From NCBI GenBank assembly GCA_030248295.1, contig JASANH010000661.1, positions 62,001 through 126,000 on the forward strand: a DNA stretch of 64,000 bases. Direction: 5' to 3'. The translations under genes were made by a program, and so were the position numbers. The number at the start of each line of letters is the position of its first letter. The stretch's first letter is position 1. Shown here one piece after another: positions 1 to 19,367 of this stretch. A model generated the notes under the pieces. It was given only the letters and a program-made list of their open reading frames with translations. It did not search any database and was not told the origin of the DNA. The DNA is from Mesodorylaimus sp. YZB2_4. Lineage: Eukaryota; Nematoda; Enoplea; Dorylaimida; Dorylaimidae.

Positions 1-1854
1 GGTCATTTCTCAACGAGTAAGCCTTGTAGGGTGCATCCCTTAGAAAATGAATCGCACACCCATGGCCATTTAGAGACCACCTTTTTAGGGGAGCTTATAT
101 AAGGGAGATTTGCTACCTCAAACTCGACGAATCTTCAGCTGTAAGGTAATATCATTTGTCAAGTTTCGTACCCGTGCCTTAAAAACTGACGGGACATTTA
201 CTGTAGAAACTGCACGTAGGCCATTCGCAACATCTGACGGCTCTCTGTGCATTGCTTATCCAGAAATGCATATAAAGACATAGTGTAGCAAGGAAACGTG
301 CATCGTATATTAGCTGAGAATCATTCCCCAGCTTGTCATATCTCCGCCCATGCGAACAGGAGGACATTGACAGCTGCCGACTGACATGGTTTAGTATTCC
401 CCATGCTCTGGGCAGTAATACTGTGCAATGAGCCGACGTGGTCGCAGTCTCATATGTCCAAGTGCCTTCATACTGCCAAATCTGTTTGACACCGCTTTGA
501 CGTCTTTGCGCCTTTTCTTGGAAGTCATTGAAAACGTTAATGAATGTAATCTGATGCACATTCTCAGTTTTATCCTTTCATTCACATTTCATAAAAGTAA
601 AAGCGGTCAGTCGCACGTGGAAAGTGCAATTGGGCTCATATTTGCTAGCTCGTTAGCGCGAGGTATTGTATGGCGCACCCACAAGTCGTCTTGAATTGGA
701 GCATTTCTTACTTTCTCTCGTTTGTTTGCGCAGTCTCGAAACAAAAACTGGCAGCAATGGGGTAACCTTTCATATGGCTCTTGGATCTCTGACTGCCTTG
801 CTGCAAAAGTTGGCTTTGTGAATGGTCTACAGTATGGCCAAGTGGAATCCAGGGTCGAAAGGCTTCCTGTTTTGCAAGAGTTGAAGGAGTCTAGGCAAAA
901 CCATTTTCTCCTTCCTAGTCCTGCCAATCCATTTCTTCTTTTCTCACCCTGTCCCTCACGCAGCGACTAAATTGCACATAGCAGGAGTGGATCGATGACC
1001 GCCTACTTCCCACACACAACCGCCCGCTGTGTTCCTTGGGACGCTCCCACCAGTTCGTATGAATGCAACGAGCTGTCGATGAGGAGCTTCTAGTGAATGA
1101 AAGGAATGAGGTGGAATGGGAATTAGAAGTATGGCCTCCGTTTTCATTGCTTCGGCATTCGAGGCTTGCGGTAGAGTAGGTCGGGAGGACGCCCTAGTTG
1201 GGTGAGTTCACCTAGTTAGGATTGACACCAGCGAAGCCTTGGCTATTAGTGCTCGTAGTAAACATTGGATGCCCTGCACTTGCCAACGCCCCCGCCATAG
1301 GCGTTGGTACCAACCACCACCAGACACAGGCTGCGTCCTATTAGACACTGGTCCTCCGCTTGTTTTCTCGGCCTACCGTCACTTCATTCATTAGCATCCT
1401 CCTTACTCTGACGTATCCCATTTAAGGAGCGCACGCTTTAATCGACGCTGTCATGTTGTCTAATTAATAGAGGCCGCGGGCCAATGACACGTGCTCCAAC
1501 ACTGAACTCGATCCAAACCATGCCATGCATATATTCGTACTTTTGAGGCACCCACGAGCACGGGCACGTGATAAGCCAGCGGCTGCCCGATTCTCAAGAA
1601 AGTATTGACAGTAGAGTCGACACGTGCAACTAGATCCACGAAGGGTCAGTGTCGAATCTCCATTTGAAAAATATAGATTCAGTCAGAATCTTTTGTCAAT
1701 AGTGAAACTGGATCAGTAGTGGCGCAGCGTGGGTCATTAGCCAGTAAACCACGTGTGTCCGCCACAGTCTCCCCTTCCTATTAGCATTCTCAATTTGTGT
1801 CCCCCTTCGAAAGCTCCGCTCTCGATTTTGTCGCCGCTTAGCTGCCAGAAAAGA
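1..1854. other. Intergenic, no gene recognised
   Basis: Open frames here are short, lack recognisable domains and have no convincing splice-joined continuation. A short hairpin (8-bp stem, ccaacgcc/ggcgttgg) lies near 1281-1306. The last part presumably holds the promoter and 5' UTR of the GPCR that follows; the frame of that gene is closed by a TAG at 1738-1740. Confidence 0.5.
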
Positions 1855-3066
1855 ATGCCAAAACTATCCCAAAGTCACAACCGGACGAATTCGGTTAGTC
1901 TCGTGGACGCTTTGCTGGACCATTTCCAGTTGGAAGAGTTGTTCAGCGATGACCACGAATTCGGGCACTGCTTTAATGACTACCCCATATTCGTTCTTTT
2001 ATTGATCTCGTTCGTATTCATGCTGTTTGGGAACAGCCTCCTTCTGGCCGTGGCTGCAAAACTCTTTCAATGTTCCCGCATGGATATCATAGTTTTGAAC
2101 CAAGCTATCGTGGACGTCTTCTACTGCTTGCTCTATCCTTTGGTCATACTCGATGCCAAGAGGGCCATCACTGATCAAAATCTATTCGTGGTATTTAAAA
2201 TTGCTGAAGACAGCGTTCTGACCTTGTCCGTTTTGGCCGTCTTGCTTGTGAATACGCACAAATATTTCTATATCAAATGTCCCTATTCCTACTTGACCCG
2301 CATATCGGCCCGCACTACGCTGATCCTTATCATATCAGCATGGCTCCTGACCCCGATCGGGTTCGCAATTCGTAATATTCGTTTCGTATGTCGACGTAAT
2401 CGCGAATGTGCATCGAGCTATTTCTACTGCTTGGCCTCGTCCGGTTCAGGCGAGATCAGCAGTATAGTTTTCTACATATCCTCAGCTCTTATCATTTTGG
2501 CATTCAACATCAGACTTCTCACTTTGGCCATGAAATTTCAAAACGAGGTCAGTTTCAGGCGAACATGTTCTTTGGTGGATGGCCGTAAGATTTTCAAACG
2601 CACTTCCGAAATTCGTCGTCAACGTAAGATGCGCATAATAGTGTACCCACTGGTCACTAGCCTCCTCGTCCTCATTACCATCACCCCATTTTGGTTATCG
2701 ATGGCTTTGTGTCAGTTACGAATGTGGTGTTTGGACGTGGAGCACTCTTTGTTCTATCTGATGCGTTTGCACAGTATGTTCAATCCATACTGCACTCTAC
2801 TGACTCACAGGAAATATCGACTACAAGCCCGAGCCTTTTTGAGCTCATTGTTGTGCAAGACTGCTCCTATTCTATCGCGTATACCATCCAGACAACAGCA
2901 GCCACTGCCCTCAGAGTCGGCCGTCGAAGCGCACACGGTCCCTTTGCAAATGGTCAGGGCTTCCTCGGCCAGCCAATTGATCAATGGCGTGTCACTGAGG
3001 AATGGCACTCTGACCCGACGAGGCTCTTTCATCGACTGCTACAGACAAAACGCCTACTTCGCATGA
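1855..3066 (+). CDS. Divergent class A (rhodopsin-like) GPCR
   Basis: Single-exon frame of 403 aa. The open frame extends upstream to 1741, but the first ATG is at 1855, so that start is chosen. Seven hydrophobic segments are visible. TM1 carries the GNS motif. TM2 ends in an Asp (NQAIVD). TM3 is followed by HKYFYIKCP in place of DRY. TM4 has the conserved Trp (ISAWLL). A Cys-rich second outer loop follows. TM6 has ITPFWL in place of CWxP, and TM7 has FNPYCTLL in place of NPxxY, followed by an HRKYR helix-8 start. An N-glycosylation site (NRT) sits in the short N-terminus. These replaced motifs place it among divergent peptide-like or orphan receptors; no ligand can be assigned. It converges with the CKAP5 gene, whose stop lies 500 bp away. 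An ATTAAA polyadenylation signal is at 3175-3180. Confidence 0.8.
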   Translation: MPKLSQSHNRTNSVSLVDALLDHFQLEELFSDDHEFGHCFNDYPIFVLLLISFVFMLFGNSLLLAVAAKLFQCSRMDIIVLNQAIVDVFYCLLYPLVILDAKRAITDQNLFVVFKIAEDSVLTLSVLAVLLVNTHKYFYIKCPYSYLTRISARTTLILIISAWLLTPIGFAIRNIRFVCRRNRECASSYFYCLASSGSGEISSIVFYISSALIILAFNIRLLTLAMKFQNEVSFRRTCSLVDGRKIFKRTSEIRRQRKMRIIVYPLVTSLLVLITITPFWLSMALCQLRMWCLDVEHSLFYLMRLHSMFNPYCTLLTHRKYRLQARAFLSSLLCKTAPILSRIPSRQQQPLPSESAVEAHTVPLQMVRASSASQLINGVSLRNGTLTRRGSFIDCYRQNAYFA

Positions 3067-3174
3067 AACATTCACCATTCCGCACGATAATTCCTATCAA
3101 TTACATCCTTTAATGCCAATGTACCTTTTTGTATTCTAAGACGAGTCTGCTTTCAATTGGCCAGCATTTGCTCG

Positions 3175-3180
3175 ATTAAA
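3175..3180 (+). terminator. Candidate polyadenylation signal (ATTAAA) of the GPCR
   Basis: ATTAAA lies 109 nt after the GPCR stop codon, inside the short convergent intergenic gap. Only the hexamer and its position support it. Confidence 0.4.
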
Positions 3181-3564
3181 GTGCTCAGGCCCCTTTCTTC
3201 ACCCCTGGCCACAATCCAATGCTAAATACTTAACCCACTCAGCCGGGCATACTGTAACACGTCCTACAGCTGATTAACAGGCCACCCTCATCAGCACCAA
3301 TTACCTTAACTCTGCCAGCCAGCTGCCTCCGTCCCGTCCGAACAAAGCCATATCAAAAGGTCAGTCAAAGCAGATTATCATCGCGTCCATACCCACCCAC
3401 GCATGCACCATACAAATAAATGGATAAGCTTGCATCACCTTATGCTTGTCGAACTCACAGTAGTAAACGCGTTCTAAATACAGAACCAAACATATTATCC
3501 TTCAAATATCGATGGAAAATTCGTCTAAAGAAAAATTACACAAACCATGTTCGAATTGCCCCTA

Positions 3565-10662
<7,098 letters not shown>

Positions 10663-11888
10663 AGCGCTTATTTACCGAAAGTTCAATACGGGGATAAGAT
10701 AGGAATAAAAACGTAGAGAAATAACTTTGGCTTTTTACAGCCACAGACTGGGAGCAATGAACGACGCACACACAAATTCCAGTTTTTTGAGTCGCTTGGC
10801 TTCGGTCACTTCAAAAATTTGTGTGCAGCGACTTACAGTAACCTGGCACATTCGTTTCGAGACCATAATTGGCGGAAAATTTAAATTTCAATTGAAATGT
10901 GAGCATGAGAAAACCAAATTTTATCGAAGATTTTAAACGCTTAAAAAGTCTTTAAGGGTCTCTCAATACGTAAGTCTAAGTTTAAGTCTTTTTATACGGA
11001 CAATATAAGTGATTAGAAGCGCTTGAAACGCGCCCTCTTTGGAGGATTTGGTGCCAAAGTATGTTTATAGTTAAAACTAAAAACTGAAACGAGTTCTGTT
11101 CTTTCCCTTTGTGAATTGTGCATTCCTAGGACATCGTATCCCATGCACGCTACAACTGGCGCGGTTGAAGTCCTATGCTGATTTTTCCCTTAGCCACTGC
11201 ACAATCAGTCGTCTGGGGCTTTAAATTTTGAAATGCGTTTCCCGCTAAAAATTTCTGAAATAAACGGTCACGATCAGCGCGAACTGCTTCGCTGCCACAG
11301 TCTGCCGTGTGAAGTCGGTTCGAAATAAGGTCACACCTTTCTGCCACGACTCCGCCCCTCTCCGCATTTCGTGTAAGGAAACTTTTTGGCAAAGGAATTT
11401 AGGCTGAAAACGGTAGATAGCAGCAGGAGGACACACACCTGCTGCTCTCCCTCAAACAGTTTGCCCCAGAATTTATCCAAAATAATTCGTCCAGGATCTT
11501 ATTTGAGTATAATCGGCAGGTAGTCTGTTCTCACGTCAAAGTTGGCTGCACAGGACCGGCTGGGGACCTAGCCCACAATGCACAGTACCCACGATCAATG
11601 TTTGCTCAATCCAAGAATAGCATTGACGTTTATCAGCACAGAATGAAATCATACCAAGGTACATCTTGCCTGGCTGGCATTGTTCGTAGCAATCACCTTA
11701 TGGTTTGGCACACAAACGAGCATTTGCAATTAGTGTCATGTTTCCAACCAATGCACCTGGTTGTGAGTGTACGTGCTGTGGCTCGGTACTCTGGCTGATG
11801 TTCTACATTACTGCCCCCGACACACATTTGTTCACTCTGATCCTTCTTGGCCTGCTCTTCTAGTCTTTGCTTGGCCAACCCTCGTGAA
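10663..11888. other. Intergenic between divergent CKAP5 and IR genes
   Basis: About 1.2 kb separates the CKAP5 start (minus) from the IR receptor start (plus), so both promoters should lie here. No clear TATA box, tRNA or additional coding exon was recognised. Confidence 0.4.
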
Positions 11889-13181
11889 ATGTGGAATCTG
11901 GGCGCCCGTCTGGTCAATCTGACTTTTACCATTGTTGGTGTGCGATTAGAATCACCTTGGATCACTCGCTGCGCATTGTCCAATGGCGCACGTTTAACAA
12001 AAACATGTCGTCAACCTGGATTGAGTGTAGAAGTGGTCAGTCTGCTGGCTGAGAAGTTAGGTTTCAAGTATAATGTACTTTGGACTGAATCTCATCAACA
12101 TCTCGAAGAAGCAATAGCAAACGGATCTGCAGATTTTTCCTTAAATTTTCTAGAAGCTTCACCAGAAAGGTGGACAAAATATAAATTTTTGGAAGCGCTT
12201 ATTTTCCCAGAAAATGGATTTATGGGCAGAAAACCAGAACCGAGCAATATCCAAATGCCATTGACTCGTCCTTTTCATGCTTACGTGTGGCTCTGTTTGA
12301 TTTTCCTGTTCATTTTCACATTATTACTATTAACTATCTTAGCACGCTTGACTATTCATCGTCTGCCAGACACATGCTTTCGATTGATTGCCTTTACAAT
12401 GAAACAAGATGCTTTACACTTCCCACGTGCAAGAGGCAAAGTCCATTTATGGCTGAACACAATCGTCTCGCTCTACTCCGTCTTCTCGCTCCTTTTCCGC
12501 GTCCTCTACTGCGGTCTTCTAGTAGCCTTCTTGTACCCTGTCCAACGAGGACATCCGTTCTCGGACACAGGATCCCTTGCTGACCTTATATCCCAAGGGC
12601 AACGCACTCTGTTAGTTCGTGGCTGGACTGGATCGTATTTTTATCGGATCAATCAATCAGATTTAATAGGGCATGTAAAAATGAAAGAAGCCCTGACTAG
12701 ATACCCACCCAAATTCTTCGAGCAGGACTCGGAAATAATACCGGCACTGATCGAAAATCCAGAATACGTGACTCCGATCAATTCCGTTTCGTACGCTTTT
12801 CTGACTCGAAATATGAATTTGGCAGGTTCTGTACGATTTGTCAAAGACAATAGTTTGGTAGAAATTTGGCAAAGCATGATTTTGAGGAAGGATTTCCCTT
12901 TTGCTAAGTACTTTCATCATGCGTTACAAAATGGTATTCGAGACATGTTTTGGCAAATTTCTTCGAGAAATTATAAATATAAGAACCCAAAACTGTCTAA
13001 TTCTGACGATAGGAATTCAAAAAGAATTCATTTTTCAATTCGATTTTATTTGAACTCATCCGTAGTCTATGTTTGGATTGCAGCTATTGCCGCTGCATTT
13101 GCAACTTTTCTTTTCGAGAACATCGCGGCATTGTGTACCGAGGCACTCAAATTGAGATATGCCATGAGTGTAATTGAATGA
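11889..13181 (+). CDS. Ionotropic receptor (IR-type glutamate receptor homologue)
   Basis: A 430-aa uninterrupted frame from the ATG at 11889; the frame is open a little further upstream without an ATG. The order fits a short IR: half ligand-binding lobe S1 (GLSVEVVSLLAEKLGFKYN, NGSADFSLNFLEAS), TM1 near residues 130-155 (YVWLCLIFLFIFTLLLLTIL), a re-entrant region, TM3 (LLFRVLYCGLLVAFLYP), lobe S2 (GHPFSDTGSLADLISQGQ), and TM4 near the C-terminus (SSVVYVWIAAIAAAFATFLF). The large amino-terminal domain of true iGluRs is missing, as in IR families. It aligns along its length with the second IR at 30,805-32,043, sharing GLSVEx3LLx2xLGFxYNxLWT. Such receptors act as plasma-membrane cation channels in chemosensory neurons. 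It has no introns although neighbours are intron-rich. Confidence 0.82.
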   Translation: MWNLGARLVNLTFTIVGVRLESPWITRCALSNGARLTKTCRQPGLSVEVVSLLAEKLGFKYNVLWTESHQHLEEAIANGSADFSLNFLEASPERWTKYKFLEALIFPENGFMGRKPEPSNIQMPLTRPFHAYVWLCLIFLFIFTLLLLTILARLTIHRLPDTCFRLIAFTMKQDALHFPRARGKVHLWLNTIVSLYSVFSLLFRVLYCGLLVAFLYPVQRGHPFSDTGSLADLISQGQRTLLVRGWTGSYFYRINQSDLIGHVKMKEALTRYPPKFFEQDSEIIPALIENPEYVTPINSVSYAFLTRNMNLAGSVRFVKDNSLVEIWQSMILRKDFPFAKYFHHALQNGIRDMFWQISSRNYKYKNPKLSNSDDRNSKRIHFSIRFYLNSSVVYVWIAAIAAAFATFLFENIAALCTEALKLRYAMSVIE

Positions 13182-14612
13182 GGGTCGGGTGGTTACGTCA
13201 TTAATGTTTACAAGAACTGGTTCAACTGGTCCGTGGCAGAAAAAGTAATTGAGTGCGTGTTGAAACTATGCGATAGAAATTGGAATTGGGTGGCGTCGGC
13301 GCTAATTGATACACGAGATGATCGCTCATAAGCATACTCGTATTTTTGGGAGTGGTGGCAGAGGATTAATCCTCGACTGGAAAAGCCCGGCAAGGCGTCA
13401 AGTAGATCGTAGCACTCAATGTCAGGGGAGCGGGTCGGGTGATTCTGTGACGACTCACATGGTCGGCAACAACAGCTCTGTTGTGATGTGTCCATGTGTG
13501 GCGACAGACTCACGGACAATGCCAGTCCGCCATTGAACTCTGCATGAATCTATCTACCACCCGACACGTAGACGTGGCGTATCACAATGCGCACACCCCT
13601 GCCACAAATCAAACCAAAATTATTTTGCCACAGAGCACGCAGCATAAACAAGTCTTTTTTCTCGCAGGTATCTCTGCACCAGTCACGGGATGATCTTGTC
13701 AACATGCAGTCAACTAGGAACCAGGGGAAGATTCCTCTTGCCTGTACACGTTACACAAAAACCTGTTCTTGGAATTGTACAGAGTTTGTTTTGCTGGTTC
13801 GTGCGAGGCGACACTCTACGCCAAAAAAGTCGGGATATCCTTTTATCAAATGCTCACACACTAACATTTGGCTGCCCTTCCATCATTACTTTTTCCCACT
13901 ATCTCATGCAGATATATGTACTGTAGCCGAATTGAGGAGCAAGCACGGCACACGAAATAACCCACATCAGTGGACCGTATCCAACAAGCCATTCTCTGCC
14001 TGTGCCATGTTCTTATCCTGAAATCCTATCGGCAGTGCCGTAGGTGTGACAATCCGCCATGTAATCGTGTTCCTGCCTCGGCCCACCACAGTAGGCTGCC
14101 GTGTTACAATGTCCACACTTTTAAAAGCAAAACTTTTCGATTCAAATCGTACACAATAGAACCAATCCGTGTCGTATCATTGCTCGCCGTCTGTGAAAAC
14201 ATGCACAGTACGAGTACCTCCTACACTAAAAACTGTATTTGCGCCCATGGAATGGGAGCCCTTTGCAACTTGGAGACACGAGCCCACGCAACGAGCACGT
14301 AGAGGCGTGTATTTTCAGTCACTTTGTCCAAACTGCATTCACTGGAATGAATGTGTTATCGAGTTAGCCATTTTGTGCATCAGTCGACTATGGATCTGTG
14401 CTTTACGGTGACGCGTCCTAGTGCAGTGGTTGTCAGCCACGTCCCATTCTTGTTTGTGTGCGTTTGGGAAACTGGTTCTGATGGGCGATATTTTCTGTTA
14501 CAAGAACTCAATATTGCCCCGAAAACGTACGACTTGTTTTGAAGTGGTGTGAGTAAAATTTTGGGCCCTTGTCATTTCGTAGTCTCCAAACTGGAGAGCG
14601 GTTGAGTCGAAA
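13182..14612. other. Intergenic, no gene recognised
   Basis: Several 60-140 codon frames overlap one another here, none with domain-like composition or splice-linked partners. The SLC6 promoter and 5' UTR presumably occupy the right part. Confidence 0.4.
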
Positions 14613-17600
14613 ATGTCTAACGAGGTACATTCTACTGTATACTACTTCCTCTTCCCCGACCCCCTAATGGTGTTGGTCTTTTAGATATCTCAAAATCACG
14701 CGCGAAAATCATCGACGGCCAGGTCTGAAGCCTCTTATCATGAGCACGAGGCCCGGCCTCAGTGGGGCAATTATGCCCAGTTCATCCTGTCTTGTGTCGG
14801 GTATTCGGTTGGACTCGGAAACGTTTGGCGATTTCCATATTTGGCTTACTCAAATGGTGGAGGTATGCAAGAGAATAGGAGTCTTGTAAGAATTGTGGTT
14901 AATAGTTCTTGTTTGCAGGTGCTTTCTTAATCCCGTACTGGACTTCAGTTATACTGGCTGGTCTGCCCTTTTATTTTTTGGAATTGTCACTTGGACAGTA
15001 TTCGTCACTTGGTTCAAACTGCATTTTTACCAACCTTGCACCCGTTTTTCAAGGTACAGTATGTAACGACTATGATGTATTTTAGTCGTAGTATAACAGA
15101 GAGGCAGACAAATACTGCACTGCAGACCATAGGCGTTCCAGAGGTAGGTATATGCTACCGAATGTGTCCTACTGTGCAGGATGCATGATATCCTTGGACT
15201 CCAGCAAAGGCAATAGATAGTAGACTTCCAGGATGCTATCCCTGTTCAAAATCACTGATCGTGAATCCCTAGAGCGGGGGCCATGATTTCCCAGTCCGCC
15301 AACTGGTACCGTAAACTTTGTCGGTCAGTCACCTAAGCCGCTGTCCTAGTCCTGTGATACTGGTCTGGCGGATGATGGTGTAGCTGAAGGTACCATCACA
15401 ATCACCCTAATAGGTACCACTGAAGTATTCCGTGGACCCGTCCCTCGATGTCGCTTATCACTAGCCCCACTCTTTTCAGGTCTAGGGTGGGCGATGGTGG
15501 TCATCTCGTTCCTAGTGTCTCTCTATTACAACATGATCGTGGCCTGGGTCCTATTTTATTTCTTCGATTCGTTCCGGTCGACACTTCGTTGGTCCAATTG
15601 CATCAATGATTACAACACGAATGGTAAGTATTGGTCTTGTTGGGGTTGTCCCATAAGAACAAGGTGCTGTCTCCTGTTCAGTCAAAGTGACATGAATAAT
15701 GTCAATATCACTGTCCGTAACAATATGACCAATTATTGACAACTTCATTTCTGTCCCATTGAATATATTTTGACAAACTACTTCCTGGTTACAGCTTGTC
15801 ACTCAAACTTGGAGGATCGGCGATGTCAGGTTGAGCTGAATGACTCGTCTTCTCGCTATTATGCAAAGCAATGCTGGAATAGCAGCGCTGTAGCCTTATT
15901 TGGCATCAACGAAAGCATTGCTAGCTTAAATAAGGTGTCTCCATCGGACGAATACTTCAAGTGAGTGCCAGTCAGCAAGGTCTATTTCGCCATATCACCT
16001 TTATTCCATTTAGTCGATTCGTCCTGAATGTTGGTGATTCATTCGACCACACTGGCACCATGTCATGGAAGCTGGTACTCTGCCTTGCAGGGGCGTGGCT
16101 GCTTGTTTTTGCTTGCCTCTTTGCTGGAATACAATCGAGTGGCAAGGCTGTCTACGTGACAGCAACGTTCCCCTACGTTGTGCTGCTAATTTTGCTGATC
16201 CGTGGAGCCACATTGCCCGGGGCACTAGAGGGCATCAAGTTCTACGTTATTCCTGATTTCACCAAACTAGGTCAAATCAAGGTAAGTTTATGCTTTTTGC
16301 TGGTATTCACGATGAGACCGGTTAAAGTACAAGTTTATTTATTAACCCGGACTTCAATTAGACAGAGCCAGGAGTAGATTGTTTGAGGTGCGGAATATGC
16401 TTTTGTATAGACTGCACTCCATGGATACACTATCTAGTTTATCCGTGCTTCATTCCATGTCCTTTCTGTTCATCCGCATTCTTCAGGTCTGGGTCGACGC
16501 GGCAGTGCAAGTATTCTATTCGCTTGGACCCGCCTTCGGTGGACTGATCACAATGGCCAGCTACAACCCGTTTCGAAATAACTGTTGCAGGTGATTCACA
16601 CTTTTTCAAAGTTTCTCGTAAATATATCAGTCGTTTACATAAAGCAACTTCTCAGAGACGCCATTATCGTTTCTGTAGTGGACAGTTGTACCAGCATGTT
16701 TGCTGGATGTGCCATCTTTTCTATTACCGGATTTATGGCGCACGATTTGCAAGTTCCGGTTGGAAATGTCACTCAGTCAGGTACGCCGGTTCCGAAGGAC
16801 CGAGTGCATAGTGTGCATAACTTTGCTGTACTCTAGGCATGGGCTTAGCGTTTATCGCCTACCCGGAAGCTATCGCGCGAATGCCAATAAGCCAGCTATG
16901 GTCGGTCCTGTTCTTCTTCATGTTAGTCCTATTAGGATTGGACAGCGAGGTATGCCCTAGAACCCTACGCCTTCAAAATGTCGAATGTACCTGCAATACT
17001 CTATCAGGACTCCCTTGCGCCGAAGGCTGTAAGGCTTTGAAAAATTTGCCCAAGTAGTGGGCAATGTTCCATAGATTTGATAGGTTTCAGGAGACGGACG
17101 GTTACTCCTTACTAATTAAAATTGACATTTTAGTTTGCTATGTTGGAAACGTGCACAACAGCGATTCTTGATCAATTTCCCAAACTAAGGAAATGGAAAA
17201 CATTTGTAATCGGAGCGGCATGTCTGCTCTGTTTTATTATTGGCCTGATCATGTGCACGCAGGTATGTCAGACGGTCTCAAAACCCTCCAGGCGGGCCAC
17301 ATCTAGGGCAGGTCTCTATCAAGCCAGTAGATGGCGCTGTGGAAGTGAGCAAATCTCTGAATGGTGTCATTTTCAGGCTGGTATCTACTATTTCGTCATA
17401 TTTAATGATTACAGCAGTGGATATTGTCTGATCGTAATCGCCATGATTGAGTGTCTACTTGTGGCCTATATTTATGGTATGGCATTGCCTTTCCTCGTTT
17501 TCCAAGTCGATGACGATCTTTACCATTCTAGGCATGAATAACTTCGTAGCAGATATCACGAGCATGCTCGGTTTCGCCCCCTGGTGGTACTTTCGAATCT

Positions 17601-18275
17601 GCTGGTGGTTTGTAAGTGAATTTTTAATTTTTAGGGACACCTTTCTTGTAGCGTCTTGCTTTCAGGTTTCGCCAGCCTTCATGCTGGTAAGTCCACTTTG
17701 AAGCATACTTTGATCCACGAGCCAAATAGAGTGACTAGATCAGGCCGATATCAGGTTTCGATTGACCTTGATCAGTTTGATCTTGATTGCTTGGATGGGG
17801 GCTGCGCGTGCGCTAATCGAGCTCTCTCCTCTTTTAGTTCATCCTGATATTCACTTTCATCGGCTATGAACAGAGCGCCTACGGTGGTGTGACCTTAAAT
17901 GGCAACGCTGAGATCTTTGGTTGGATCATCTCCGTACTCTCGCTCTTATGTGTCCCTTGTTTCGCCATCTATCAAGTGATTCGAAACAGAAAACTGATGC
18001 AAGTATGTCTTGATAACTCTAATGTGATTACTTGGCCAGAGAAGCCTTCCGTCATGTTTGCCAATATTTCAGCCTTGGACAGCTCTGTTCACTCCGACTC
18101 CCGATTATTGTCCAGCCGAAGTGAGGGAAGCCATGGCGAAAGGACGAAACACGGCAAAAGTAGCACCTCAGGAACCAATCTACACTGTAACCATGTTTTG
18201 AAAATGATGGACTATTCTTGTCCTTTTATTCTAGTATCTCTTTTATCACCGGACACGCGAACGACTGCGCTTTAG
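14613..18275 (+). CDS. SLC6 Na+/Cl- dependent amino-acid transporter
   Basis: Fourteen exons join in phase to a 670-aa protein (exon 1 14613-14624 coding MSNE; exon 2 from 14685; last exon 17838-18275). TM1 carries the family signature [20 protein letters not shown]; the position that is Asp in monoamine carriers is Gly, pointing to an amino-acid substrate. TM3 has YYNMIVAW. The second outer loop has paired Cys (ACHSN, RRCQ) and N-glycosylation sites. TM6 reads [20 protein letters not shown] and TM8 has LGLDSE. The TM6 and CTQAGIYYF motifs are closest in feel to glycine/proline-type carriers, but substrate cannot be fixed. A 21-nt microexon (17666-17686, VSPAFML) is required to complete the TM10-11 region. 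The C-terminal tail after KLMQ is Ser-rich; a GTATGT after KLMQ is a possible alternative donor. Confidence 0.9.
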
Positions 18276-18367
18276 TCGCGTTTGGAATGCTTTCTTTTAC
18301 GGGGGCACTGACACCGTGTATTATGTCCTACCATGTGCGATTTGTATGCGTAATTTATTTGGCATAA

Positions 18368-18373
18368 AATAAA
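18368..18373 (+). terminator. Candidate polyadenylation signal (AATAAA) of the SLC6 gene
   Basis: AATAAA occurs 93 nt after the SLC6 stop codon, a normal distance for a short 3' UTR. Confidence 0.5.
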
Positions 18374-19367
18374 TGTACTGATCCACAAGATAAGGTACAC
18401 AATTCACGTAGCAACAGGAACCTTAGAAAGACACCCTTTTATTGCATGCGGGTTTTTTCTTTAAAAATCGGTGATGCTCATTATGAACGTGCATTTTCAC
18501 TTGAGTTTCGTGTTTAGCTGGCAAATCAAGCTAGAAGAAAATGAAAAATGACCTTTTCAAACATGTGTGTGTGGCATCGGTTGGGAATGGGCGGACGTAT
18601 GCCAATGCCACGTGCAAGAAATAGCCGCACGTCATTTCATTAGCGGGCATTTTTATGGAATTGACAAGTTCCCAATTTCTCAGGCTACGATCGAAGCTCG
18701 GCTCTTTATTCATCATAACGTGAGCATCATCAAAAAATGAGAAAAATCGATTTATTATAGCTCGCTATGAATACTTTCTTGCTCGTCTGCGGACCATTCG
18801 AGTGTGGTGTTAGTTTCTGGATGCACTTATTGCAATTACCGATTCGCGTTCGCCGGGCGTCTCGTGAGAATTCGAAAAAGGCCATTCCAGTCTTGTTTGA
18901 TCCCGCATCCAGCTTCTAAGCTTGTTCTACCTGACCAGCCGGTAAGGATCGTGACTCGGTAGCAGTGTGGTGTAGAGCCTAAAAAAGGCGTGAAGAGATG
19001 GACAAGGGCGTGCATTCCTAATTACCCCTGCGATATCCAATTCTCTTTGCTCTCCCCGCGTTGCCCCGCCCTGACCGCGTGTTCATAAATAGCGAAGCAG
19101 AGAAGTGCCCGACTCTCGATCCTATTCTCCATTTGATAAATTTCACAAATAAAGATAAAAATTTGCTCTAATTACGATCTGTATGTATGGTTAACGAACG
19201 GTTCGGTGCGTCACTGAGCATTGTCCAATTAGTTATCCGCGGCCATTCGACTTGGCTTCAGCTACCTTTATTGGCTTTTTCCTTCTCGGCGGGCTTGGAT
19301 TTTGCTCAAGCCTCGAGAAAGTCAGCATTTATGTTTGCTAGCTGAAGCGACCTAACCTCAACCAAAC
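18374..19367. other. Intergenic and globin upstream region
   Basis: About 1 kb without a recognisable exon. It should contain the globin promoter; the 5' flank of the globin ATG is ACCAAAC, a good invertebrate start context. Confidence 0.4.
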
